Virus record (IMG/VR): IMGVR_UViG_3300036791_000681
Span: 1-26,617 of that record
Length of the DNA stretch: 26,617 bases
Strand: one strand, 5' to 3'
Source of the DNA: a virus
Shown: piece after piece, positions 20,745 through 26,617 of the stretch
Layout of the letters: each line of letters starts with the position of its first letter
How positions within the stretch are numbered: position 1 is the stretch's first letter
Position numbers and translations under genes: made by a program
Notes under the pieces: model-generated
Seen by the model: the letters and a program-made list of their open reading frames with translations, nothing else
Databases searched by the model: none
What the model was told of the DNA's origin: nothing

Positions 20745-20822
20745 TCAGCGTTTTTCCAGCAGCGCGATTATTAGCCAAATCATAAACGGCGCCATGACGA
20801 TAGCGCACTCAACTAATCTCAT
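20745..20822 (-). CDS. 25-residue membrane peptide
   Basis: MRLVECAIVMAPFMIWLIIA then LLEKR: one hydrophobic segment with a positively charged C-terminus. The start overlaps the stop of the 45-residue membrane protein as ATGA (20819-20822). It is the last gene of the leftward operon. Its size is unusual, but the coupling favours translation. It may be a lysis accessory (holin-like or antiholin-like); not proven. Confidence 0.5.
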   Translation of the reverse strand: MRLVECAIVMAPFMIWLIIALLEKR

Positions 20823-20956
20823 TTGGCGACTGTAAGCAGAAGCGCGATCGCGACCACGATCACCGCAACGCCGAGCGTTGGCGCTCCCGGCCAGTAACTT
20901 ACGATTGCCAAGATCAGCGCGATAATTGCGAGGATGAATACAGGGTTTGACATCAT
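20819..20956 (-). CDS. 45-residue membrane protein with two hydrophobic segments
   Basis: Begins MMSNPVFILAIIALILAIVS, turns at YWPGAPTLG and continues AVIVVAIALLLTVAK, giving two closely spaced transmembrane helices in a hairpin. GGAAGG lies 6 bases before the first ATG, and the start overlaps the previous stop as ATGA. The small two-helix shape fits a class II holin or another lysis accessory. No sequence family recognised. Confidence 0.65.
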   Translation of the reverse strand: MMSNPVFILAIIALILAIVSYWPGAPTLGVAVIVVAIALLLTVAK

Positions 20957-21195
20957 TGTTTACCTTCCGGTTGCGGAACGTCGGGCACCAGTTGGTCAAT
21001 CGCGTTGGCGCGGGTATCGATTGCACCGATAGCCGCCGCGAGTTCCGGCGTGATCGTTCCGCCAGGCCCGCCGGCGTTTGCCAGCTCGTCGTTTAACGTC
21101 TTGATCTCCGCAAGCAACGAGTCGGTTTCGTTGCTGATTTTGACCAGCGTTTCATTGGTTTTAGTGAGTGAATCTAATGCTTCTTGTTGTGTCAT
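20953..21195 (-). CDS. Small coiled-coil phage protein
   Basis: An 80-residue protein: MTQQEALDSLTKTNETLVKI and SNETDSLLAEIKTLNDELAN form a long helix or coiled coil, then a GGPGG hinge, PELAAAIGAIDTRANAIDQL and a proline-rich tail. The arrangement occurs in many tiny phage proteins of unknown function near tail and lysis genes. The ribosome site AAAGGA lies in an A-rich leader just upstream. It is coupled both ways by ATGA. A virion or chaperone role is possible. Confidence 0.75.
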   Translation of the reverse strand: MTQQEALDSLTKTNETLVKISNETDSLLAEIKTLNDELANAGGPGGTITPELAAAIGAIDTRANAIDQLVPDVPQPEGKQ

Positions 21196-21434
21196 TGGTG
21201 TTTTGTTTTCCTTTCATTTTGTATCACGATAAAATCAATTCCAAGGAGATTAGCCTTTTGTGCGATCCTACGAAGGTATTCGCGCGTGTCTTCAATATCA
21301 CGGCGATAATCGTCGGAAAACCTTATTATCGCTTGCAGCCGCCCCTCCTTAATTCGCCATTTAACAACCGTTGCGCCGTGCATATTAATGTCGAGCGACC
21401 TTGCAATTATCTCTGTTACCGAACCTTTAAGCAT
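21192..21434 (-). CDS. Small hypothetical protein
   Basis: An 80-residue protein from MLKGSVTEIIARSLDINMHG. AAGG lies about 6 bases before this ATG, which is why it is chosen over the longer frame to 21494. The order is strand-helix-strand with a long helix (DYRRDIEDTREYLRRIAQKA) and a final strand (IDFIVIQNERK). It overlaps the upstream gene by 8 bases and is coupled downstream by ATGA. No family recognised. Confidence 0.65.
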   Translation of the reverse strand: MLKGSVTEIIARSLDINMHGATVVKWRIKEGRLQAIIRFSDDYRRDIEDTREYLRRIAQKANLLGIDFIVIQNERKTKHQ

Positions 21435-21621
21435 CTGGAACCTTATCGTCGATGGACTTGGCCTGCTTTGAAAGCCTTTTGATAACGGTTTCAAGCTCAG
21501 GGATCAGATTCTGGCTTGCGACGTTTAGAATGTCGTTCACCCGCGCGAGAATGAGAAGTTCGCGTTGCCGCAATGACTCGAATTGTTCTTTCAACCATGC
21601 TCTATCCCTGTTGTCGAACAC
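21427..21621 (-). CDS. Small helical (coiled-coil) protein, start uncertain
   Basis: About 64 residues if begun at GTG 21621: FDNRDRAWLKEQFESLRQRE, LILARVNDILNVASQNL, ETVIKRLSKQAKSIDDK. It is all helix with heptad-like spacing, as in short phage tail-lysis region proteins. A longer frame reaches ATG 21810 but would overlap most of the holin-like gene; no ribosome site marks either start. Overlaps the next gene by 8 bases. Confidence 0.55.
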   Translation of the reverse strand: MFDNRDRAWLKEQFESLRQRELLILARVNDILNVASQNLIPELETVIKRLSKQAKSIDDKVPDA

Positions 21622-21665
21622 TTGGGCAAGTTGAAAGCATAAACCCGAACCGTTGACAAGCTTTT

Positions 21666-21860
21666 TTATTTGCCGTTGCCGTTCCGGGTGGCAAAATAGG
21701 TTGCCAACGACGATACCATACCGCCCCCGATAGCAAGCAAACCCTGGCCTCCGACTTCGGACAACGGCCTGCGTTGCCATCCGACGAGAATAAGCGCGAT
21801 GATGCCCCACGTAACGAGCCCGGAGGCTATTACGAGAGCGATCCGATCGCGCGGCGTCAT
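21666..21860 (-). CDS. Putative holin (two-transmembrane)
   Basis: A 64-residue protein from MTPRDRIALVIASGLVTWGI; the first helix spans IALVIASGLVTWGIIALILV and the second GLLAIGGGMVSSLATYFATR, joined by a short charged loop (GWQRRPLSEVGGQ) and ended by NGNGK. Length, two helices and polar tails fit class II holins, and the cluster of small genes after the tail genes is where holins sit. The upstream in-frame extension to 22034 overlaps a real gene and is rejected. No endolysin gene is adjacent in this window. Confidence 0.62.
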   Translation of the reverse strand: MTPRDRIALVIASGLVTWGIIALILVGWQRRPLSEVGGQGLLAIGGGMVSSLATYFATRNGNGK

Positions 21861-21864
21861 ATCG

Positions 21865-22197
21865 TTATCTGGATGACTGCAATTTGTTTCGCAAGCGTAA
21901 TTCCTTGAACGCAGTGCGTAAAAGGTCGATTGCCTCTCCCTGCGTGACCGTGTGGCCGCGTTTGCGTGCCTCCTCGACCAACCAACCTGCGATTTCGTTC
22001 CTGTGCCGCCAGCAACTCCACCAACCCCATTCATTCATTCGACGCTTATGGATGATGCAAGTACCGCACGGCATTTGGCCTGTGAGCTTTAGAATTGCGA
22101 ATGCAAGAATGTCTCCGGGGCGTCGTCTTGTCGGAAGATTCTGACCGAACAATCTAATCTTTTCCCTGATTCTGGGTTCACGCCTTGCTAAGTCCAT
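21865..22197 (-). CDS. Cysteine-containing phage protein (PCGTC type)
   Basis: A 110-residue protein from MDLARREPRIREKIRLFGQN. The section RPGDILAFAILKLTGQMPCG with TCIIHKRRMNEWGWWSCW resembles the GDxxAxxxKxxGxxPCxxCxxRxxxLN segment of small cysteine-bearing phage proteins found near lysis and tail genes. A helical C-terminal part follows (GEAIDLLRTAFKELRLRNKL). Two closely spaced cysteines plus a third may bind metal. Start chosen for the 10-base overlap with the upstream gene; a longer frame to 22245 exists. Function unknown. Confidence 0.68.
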   Translation of the reverse strand: MDLARREPRIREKIRLFGQNLPTRRRPGDILAFAILKLTGQMPCGTCIIHKRRMNEWGWWSCWRHRNEIAGWLVEEARKRGHTVTQGEAIDLLRTAFKELRLRNKLQSSR

Positions 22198-22907
22198 CCC
22201 GACATTGTAGCCGTGCCAAGCCTCCCAGGTTCTGTCAAGCCGCAATTGAGGTAATTATTAGCAACGCCGGGGTGCGGAAACGGGCCGCCAGAAACCAAAT
22301 TGTCAGAATCCCCATCGAACACTAGTATACCTGGACTTTGCAAGCACCCCGAAGGCACAATAACAAAGATTTCCCATAAAGGGCCGCCTTCTGCCGCGGA
22401 ACAGCATCTAAAATAGATTTCGGCAGTTGGACTATCTGAACAGACTGGTAGAACACATGTTCCTTCGTCTGAAAACGTAGAAAGCGTCAACGTAGGCCCC
22501 GTTACGTGCCAACCGGGGCATGGATCAGTCAAAGGGTTAGACCCGATGGGTGTTAAAGTGTAACTCCCGTTTATGTCGCCCGTCAGGCTTCCGTAAACAG
22601 TGCCTCCCATCGCATCGGCAAATTGAACGCAACTTCCGCAGTCGAGCATGATCCCCGAAAGTTCTGCCGTCACGTTTCCGGTGATACTGCACGTATTCGT
22701 AATAGGTCTGCCCGCCGCCCTCCTATTATCCGCAATATTATAAACTGTTCCTTTTCCCTTGTGTTCGTCAATCGACACAGACCGTCCCGCTATGCCTTGT
22801 GCGCTCATCACGGCATCGCGCATAGAGTTTAGCCACCGATCCCAACGTGGTGGAAACGGACGATAGCCTCCTGCCTTTGCGAACTCGTCCGGGGTTGGGA
22901 TTTTCAC
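22188..22907 (-). CDS. Cysteine-rich virion protein, unknown function
   Basis: A 239-residue protein started at GTG 22907, which overlaps the preceding stop as GTGA (an upstream TTG is less likely). The N-terminus has YRPFPPRWDRWLNSMRDAVM and GIAGRSVSIDEHKGKGTVYN, a motif also found in the small gene just before it. The rest is beta-rich with about 11 cysteines (LDCGSCVQFAD, DPCPGWHVTG, FRCCSAAEGG). Probably a tail-tip or fibre-associated protein. Paired cysteines would favour an extracellular, disulphide-stabilised surface protein. No family recognised. Confidence 0.75.
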   Translation of the reverse strand: MKIPTPDEFAKAGGYRPFPPRWDRWLNSMRDAVMSAQGIAGRSVSIDEHKGKGTVYNIADNRRAAGRPITNTCSITGNVTAELSGIMLDCGSCVQFADAMGGTVYGSLTGDINGSYTLTPIGSNPLTDPCPGWHVTGPTLTLSTFSDEGTCVLPVCSDSPTAEIYFRCCSAAEGGPLWEIFVIVPSGCLQSPGILVFDGDSDNLVSGGPFPHPGVANNYLNCGLTEPGRLGTATMSGWT

Positions 22908-23071
22908 GGACAAGGAGTGCAGTCATCTGCGTTTACGACAGTACCGTTTTCTGATTCGGAGATTGATACATTACGTCCGGCAATTGGCCTAGCTGTCAAT
23001 GCGGCTTCGCGCAATAGATTCAGATACTCTTTCAGTTTTCGAGGACATGGCGGCGGAGATGGAATGTCCAT
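22904..23071 (-). CDS. 55-residue virion-associated protein related to the N-terminus of the next gene
   Basis: MDIPSPPPCPRKLKEYLNLL then REAALTARPIAGRNVSISES and NGTVVNADDCTPCP. The segment LxxLREAxLxAxxIAGRxVSI matches the start of the following gene (SMRDAVMSAQGIAGRSVSID), so the two may be paralogues, this one truncated before the beta-rich domain. Stop overlaps the next GTG start as GTGA; the ATG lies 4 bases after the stop of the previous gene. Role unknown. Confidence 0.68.
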   Translation of the reverse strand: MDIPSPPPCPRKLKEYLNLLREAALTARPIAGRNVSISESENGTVVNADDCTPCP

Positions 23072-23075
23072 TGGT

Positions 23076-23936
23076 CTACATTAACTGGATAATGTCGTAC
23101 AGAGCGCCGGAACCAGAACCACCCGTCGCAGGAATATCAGTAGCGGTCATAGACCAACTTCCGCTATGCGTTATAGAGCCTAGTATTTGTCCATTAGTCC
23201 ACACACTCGTCACTTCTAGCGTTCCAGTAGTCACAGTAAGGATGTCACCAGCTGTATATCCAAGTCCTCCGTTTCTTAGCCAAGGATAGAATCCTGGAGG
23301 AATGTTAATGGTATAAGGAAAGTACGTATCCACAATCTTTTGCGTGTTACTCCAATATTTTCCGGCTACTACTTCTTTGCTTCCAAAATTCGTCACGGCG
23401 GTCAGCGTGAAAAACGCAGCAACCATTTGGGGCACGTCATTACTTCCCCCTGTGAACGAATTATCGTTCAGCGTAAAGGTGATGATTATAGGTGGACCAA
23501 TAGGGGTATCCGCAGAGGTCGATGTATCAGGAGAACCATAAGAAATCCAAGTCTTTTGACTACTCGGAGCGTAGTATTGAATTGTTATCGGAGTGGAAAG
23601 GACAAATCCTGTATTTGCCTTAATAGAACTGGCTGACAATACCTGAGTATCGAACTCGTTTTGTTGTGCTGGCAAAATCGGAGAACCGCCCAAGCTGTTC
23701 AATATCCCTTGGTACACTAGATCGAGTGCGGAGGACGAAACAGAAGTCTCCTGCACTCGTCTATCGGTCAGAAACATGAAGGGATAATCAGGGTGGGCGT
23801 CACCTTTCTGCGGCACGCTCGGATCAGTCAGAACAACGTCAGCAGTCGTATCGGTCTTGTGATGCTCGGTGAACTGATCAAGCCCGAACTGCGATTGCCC
23901 CGGCGTCTTGCCTACAAGTGTTAGTGTTACAGCCAT
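23076..23936 (-). CDS. Virion structural protein with GYTAGDILTV module
   Basis: A 286-residue, beta-rich protein. The C-terminal 65 residues contain GLGYTAGDILTVTTGTLEVT, ILGSITHSGSWSMTATDIP and ATGGSGSGALYDI, the pattern of a beta module widespread in phage structural proteins (GxGYxxGDxLTV ... GSYT ... TGGxGSGA). The N-terminus includes QFTEHHKTDTTADVVLTDPS and PDYPFMFLTDRRVQE. Position directly downstream of the tape measure suggests a distal tail or baseplate component. Start ATG 23936 lies one base from the tape-measure stop. Confidence 0.75.
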   Translation of the reverse strand: MAVTLTLVGKTPGQSQFGLDQFTEHHKTDTTADVVLTDPSVPQKGDAHPDYPFMFLTDRRVQETSVSSSALDLVYQGILNSLGGSPILPAQQNEFDTQVLSASSIKANTGFVLSTPITIQYYAPSSQKTWISYGSPDTSTSADTPIGPPIIITFTLNDNSFTGGSNDVPQMVAAFFTLTAVTNFGSKEVVAGKYWSNTQKIVDTYFPYTINIPPGFYPWLRNGGLGYTAGDILTVTTGTLEVTSVWTNGQILGSITHSGSWSMTATDIPATGGSGSGALYDIIQLM

Positions 23937-23937
23937 C

Positions 23938-25464
23938 TTATGTCCAAAGCGTTATTAGCGTCGAGAGTTTTCCGATTATCGCGTCAAGTTGAGGACTTGG
24001 AAGTGGTGAAGGTTTCGCTTGCGGAGGTTCTTCTTTCTTGAAGTCTTCCTTGTGGATATTTCCCAAGTCCTTAACTGCATCAACGGTTTCTTGTGCCGAT
24101 CTGGCCGCTTCACCTAAATGTCCCTGCCTACGCGCTGATTCGATTTCTTCTTGCCTGGCTCTCTCTGCATCCATTCCTAACCTTCGAACGTCCTCAGTTG
24201 GAGTCGTTGGAGGGGTTAACGCTCCGGGGAACGCGGCCTCATACGCTTTCTTGTTCGCGTCTATTTGCTGTTGAGGCGTTAGAGGTTGAGGTGCTTGTGG
24301 AAGCCCTTGCTCCTTCTCAATCCAATCAGCTAATGCTTTCTGTTGCGGAGTGGCTCCCGCCCTGAATTGCTCCGCTGATTTCTGAAACATCGCAGCGTCA
24401 CGTTCATTTCCTGCTGCTCTAGCGGCTGCCGCTGCCTGATCGTTCGCTACGATTGATTTCGTTTGTAAATCGGCACGCTTAAGCACTTCATCCGCTTCTC
24501 TATTCGCTTCTTTCTGTAGCTGTAGAAGCTCGTTTAAATGCCCTTTGGCAATCTCGATCTTGTTCCCTATTTTGACATATTGAGCATCGAAATCTGCAGC
24601 TCTCCTGTTCAACCCATCTTGTTGCGCCTGAAGAGAGGCAATGTCAGCCGTTAGCTTTGGGATGGTTTCCTCAAACGGTTGAGACTTCAACAGGTCGAAC
24701 GCTTTTTGCCTTTCATCTGCTTCTCGAACCGATGCGTTGGCTTGTTTCTCAAGTATTTCGGAAATAAGTTGCTCGCCACGTATCCGTTCATCTAATTGAG
24801 CCTGATAAGGTGTGCCCAATCCGTAAGCGTGATTTATAGCATCTGAGATTTTGTCGAACAGCCCAAGTTCTTCTTGCATGGATTGGCGCACCCTCTCATG
24901 CGACTTCTCAATTTCGCCCAAGGTGCTTCTTCCAAGTCGTTGTACGTCGTCCTGGCTTGAAGCTGCTTGAGCGACCTCGTGCCATTTGTTTGCGAGATCG
25001 ACTACGCGCGCGGTTTCCTTGTCCAGTTCGGCTGTAGTTTTCTTTACGGACTCAGTAAGCGCATCGATTCTTCCCTTAAGGACTAGCCCTCCCACTGCTC
25101 CCCCAATGAGTGACGGGCCGAGCGAACCCAAGAGAGCGCCGAGAGTTCTAGCTGTTGGCGCACCAGAAGCCAATTCACGAACGAACGTTACAGCCTCGTT
25201 TCTTGCTCTTGCCAGATTGGCCCCGGCGAGTAGCGAAGCGGAAGCAATTTCTCCGGTTGCTTCAGCCGCAGGAACAGCGGCAGCCTCTATTTCCTGTGCG
25301 GACGCGCTTCCAACGCCAAACGCACCGCCCAGCGCAAAACCTCGTCCGGGAAGCGATGCAATCCGAGCTTGATCCTTTAATCTCGACAGTCCGGCTTCCG
25401 TCTGTGCTAGTCCCGAAAGGTCAGCACTCGTTACTATCTTGATATTGAAATCGCGGTCGGCCAT
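23938..25464 (-). CDS. Tail tape measure protein
   Basis: A 508-residue protein. It begins with MADRDFNIKIVTSADLSGLA followed by a helix, typical of phage tape measures (a short strand then QTEAGLSRLKDQ). Residues about 105-128 form a hydrophobic segment (LGALLGSLGPSLIGGAVGGL), and residues 130-350 are long heptad-rich helices (ETARVVDLANKWHEVAQAAS, EILEKQANASVREADERQKA). The C-terminal third is Q/A/P-rich. Tape measures set tail length; at roughly 0.15 nm per residue a 508-residue protein would imply a tail of about 75 nm (inference). It is two bases from the LamG/DUF2341 gene upstream. Confidence 0.85.
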   Translation of the reverse strand: MADRDFNIKIVTSADLSGLAQTEAGLSRLKDQARIASLPGRGFALGGAFGVGSASAQEIEAAAVPAAEATGEIASASLLAGANLARARNEAVTFVRELASGAPTARTLGALLGSLGPSLIGGAVGGLVLKGRIDALTESVKKTTAELDKETARVVDLANKWHEVAQAASSQDDVQRLGRSTLGEIEKSHERVRQSMQEELGLFDKISDAINHAYGLGTPYQAQLDERIRGEQLISEILEKQANASVREADERQKAFDLLKSQPFEETIPKLTADIASLQAQQDGLNRRAADFDAQYVKIGNKIEIAKGHLNELLQLQKEANREADEVLKRADLQTKSIVANDQAAAAARAAGNERDAAMFQKSAEQFRAGATPQQKALADWIEKEQGLPQAPQPLTPQQQIDANKKAYEAAFPGALTPPTTPTEDVRRLGMDAERARQEEIESARRQGHLGEAARSAQETVDAVKDLGNIHKEDFKKEEPPQAKPSPLPSPQLDAIIGKLSTLITLWT

Positions 25465-25466
25465 AG

Positions 25467-26513
25467 CTAGAAGATTCGGAAGAATGCAGCTGCGTTTACG
25501 CCGCCAAGAGAAACTTCGGTGCCCACGGTATAAAACGTCGATGGACTGTTCTGGTTGTTATATTCGGTTGTGATCCAATCGGCAGACCTTGCCACATGGG
25601 ATATTCTCATCTCGTCAATGATTCCGTTCCAACTCCTGCCAGTGTTGAGAGGATCACGACCAACATTAGAAGCATTTGTCGAAGCACTCAGATTTCCGCT
25701 TGCCGCTACGGTGCCATCAGACGCTCCGTTCACATAGCCAATCAATCCCTGGGTAGAGTTATAGGTCATATGCACCAAATACCACGTTCCAGTTGATAAC
25801 GTGTGACTGCCAGTTCCATCATAGTTCAGAGCTGGAGTAGCCATATACATAGCCAATTTTCCGGTACTTTTTACGAACATCTCATATACGGCACTCCCGC
25901 TTACTGCGTTCGCATAAATCGTATTGTAGGCGTCTGGAAAACTTGTTGCTTTAATCCACGCGCTCACTGTCATCGCTGTTAAAGCTCCAATATTCAGTGT
26001 AGCATCCAGATATTGCGTACTAGCGGTAACTAACCCAACTCCTCCGTCAATTTGTCCAGTCGCAGCAGTTGGTGTGTTGTGTCCTGTTAAATTAACCGCA
26101 TTGACTGTTGAATCATTAGTATTTAACGAACTACCGTCCTTAAAGTGATACACAGCATTGAAGTTTGAATCCCACGAAGCGGTTGAACTGCCATCTGTGG
26201 ATATGCCAGAATCGCCATAACCGAGATAGAATACTGTGTCGGAAGTATGCGACACCGTCGCTTCTTTAATCCACATCACCACTTCGCCCGTCGAAGCGTT
26301 GTAGCGTTCAAGCTCGAAACTGAGCGCCGTAGTCAGCCCTGAATCCGAGTAAGGCCGAATGTCGAACCCGCTAGAGTTCTGGACGTGACCGCCGTTCCCA
26401 ACTGTTTTGAATCTCGCGTCTATGGTGTTAAATAGAACCGCGAAATTAGATGAGTCAGACGCGCCGCATTTCGTGTGGTCAATCGTTACCGGACTGTAAT
26501 ACGTGAATGCCAT
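25467..26513 (-). CDS. DUF2341 plus LamG/ConA-like virion adhesin
   Basis: A 348-residue protein. Residues 1-115 are DUF2341-like: NFAVLFNTIDARFKTVGNGG, FDIRPYSDSGLTTALSFELE, RYNASTGEVVMWIKEATVSH with FYLGYGD. Residues 118-320 are a LamG jelly roll (AVYHFKDGSSLNTNDSTVNA, MTVSAWIKATSFPDAYNTIY, WYLVHMTYNSTQGLIGYVNG, WNGIIDEMRISHVARSADW). This pairing is known from secreted and phage adhesins that bind polysaccharide. It lies immediately upstream of the tape measure, where a tail protein is expected, so it is probably part of the tail. The window has a second LamG protein at 2288-4438. Confidence 0.86.
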   Translation of the reverse strand: MAFTYYSPVTIDHTKCGASDSSNFAVLFNTIDARFKTVGNGGHVQNSSGFDIRPYSDSGLTTALSFELERYNASTGEVVMWIKEATVSHTSDTVFYLGYGDSGISTDGSSTASWDSNFNAVYHFKDGSSLNTNDSTVNAVNLTGHNTPTAATGQIDGGVGLVTASTQYLDATLNIGALTAMTVSAWIKATSFPDAYNTIYANAVSGSAVYEMFVKSTGKLAMYMATPALNYDGTGSHTLSTGTWYLVHMTYNSTQGLIGYVNGASDGTVAASGNLSASTNASNVGRDPLNTGRSWNGIIDEMRISHVARSADWITTEYNNQNSPSTFYTVGTEVSLGGVNAAAFFRIF

Positions 26514-26514
26514 G

Positions 26515-26617
26515 TTACGCGACCGCTACGCACCGCCATTTGCTTGTAGCTACGTTCCATGTAAACCCCACATCGAGCCTTGTGGAAATCACTGTCGTGG
26601 TCGGCAGCGCAACGGTG
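26515..26617 (-). CDS. C-terminal fragment of an upstream virion gene (runs off right edge)
   Basis: The last 33 codons end ISTRLDVGFTWNVATSKWRC then VAVA and TAA at 26517-26515, one base before the DUF2341 start. The phrase RLDVGFTWN-x-ATSKWRCVA looks like the C-terminal strand pattern of small phage virion proteins. No more can be said from a fragment. Confidence 0.6.
   Translation of the reverse strand, partial: TVALPTTTVISTRLDVGFTWNVATSKWRCVAVA

Noticed and set aside
21666-22034. 122-residue version of the holin-like protein
   Set aside because: The first 58 residues lie in an alternative frame of the 21865-22197 gene and have no hydrophobic pattern; the ATG at 21860 gives a normal holin-sized protein.
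1-26617. tRNA genes, attachment sites, insertion sequences
   Set aside because: No cloverleaf-like segment, transposase or flanking duplication was recognised by eye; a tRNA scan was not possible, so this is a negative by inspection only.

Overview
The window is almost certainly part of the genome of a tailed double-stranded DNA bacteriophage (or prophage) from an uncultured bacterium. It carries terminase, a DUF935/Mu gp29-type portal, a capsid protease fused to a major capsid protein, a Mu gpF-type minor head protein, a DUF1320-type connector, a gpG/gp10-type tail completion protein and a tail tape measure protein. No tRNA, rRNA, CRISPR array or intact integrase is visible. The host cannot be fixed from the sequence. 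The integrase remnant and some small protein families remind me of phages and prophages of Verrucomicrobia-like bacteria, but that is an impression from memory, not a result.

Layout. (1) 1-11879, all leftward: the head module, read from right to left as portal, two tiny genes, protease-scaffold-capsid fusion, a GT9-type glycosyltransferase, a SAM methyltransferase, six mostly beta-rich putative virion surface proteins (one with a LamG domain plus 19 tandem GSFxLTGQ repeats), DUF1320-type connector, gpF-like protein, gpG-like protein, and the start of one more gene. (2) 11880-13582, rightward: two visibly more A+T-rich genes with their own promoter and a hairpin between them, lying like a moron between portal and terminase. 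(3) 13557-15452, leftward: large terminase, small-terminase-like protein and a small gene. (4) 15474-20725, rightward: the early operon of about 18 short, mostly translationally coupled genes (stop and start overlapping as ATGA or GTGA). It includes a winged-helix protein, zinc-ribbon proteins, a replication protein and a DUF1064-like nuclease, and has a strong terminator at 19136-19186. (5) 20745-26617, leftward: tape measure, LamG/DUF2341 and other virion proteins, then a cluster of small membrane and coiled-coil proteins where holin and lysis functions would be expected. No endolysin was recognised.

The most interesting observations are: an antisense fragment of a tyrosine recombinase (HxxR box present, catalytic Tyr absent) buried in the early operon and overprinted by a still-open, still-coupled rightward ORF; the protease-scaffold-capsid fusion with a credible internal ribosome start that would make capsid protein without the protease, echoing Mu genes I/Z; a zinc-ribbon gene split by an in-frame amber codon or -1 frameshift; glycosyltransferase and methyltransferase genes inside the structural operon; and several operon-leading genes that appear leaderless.

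All functional names rest on motif recognition by eye. No database search was run.
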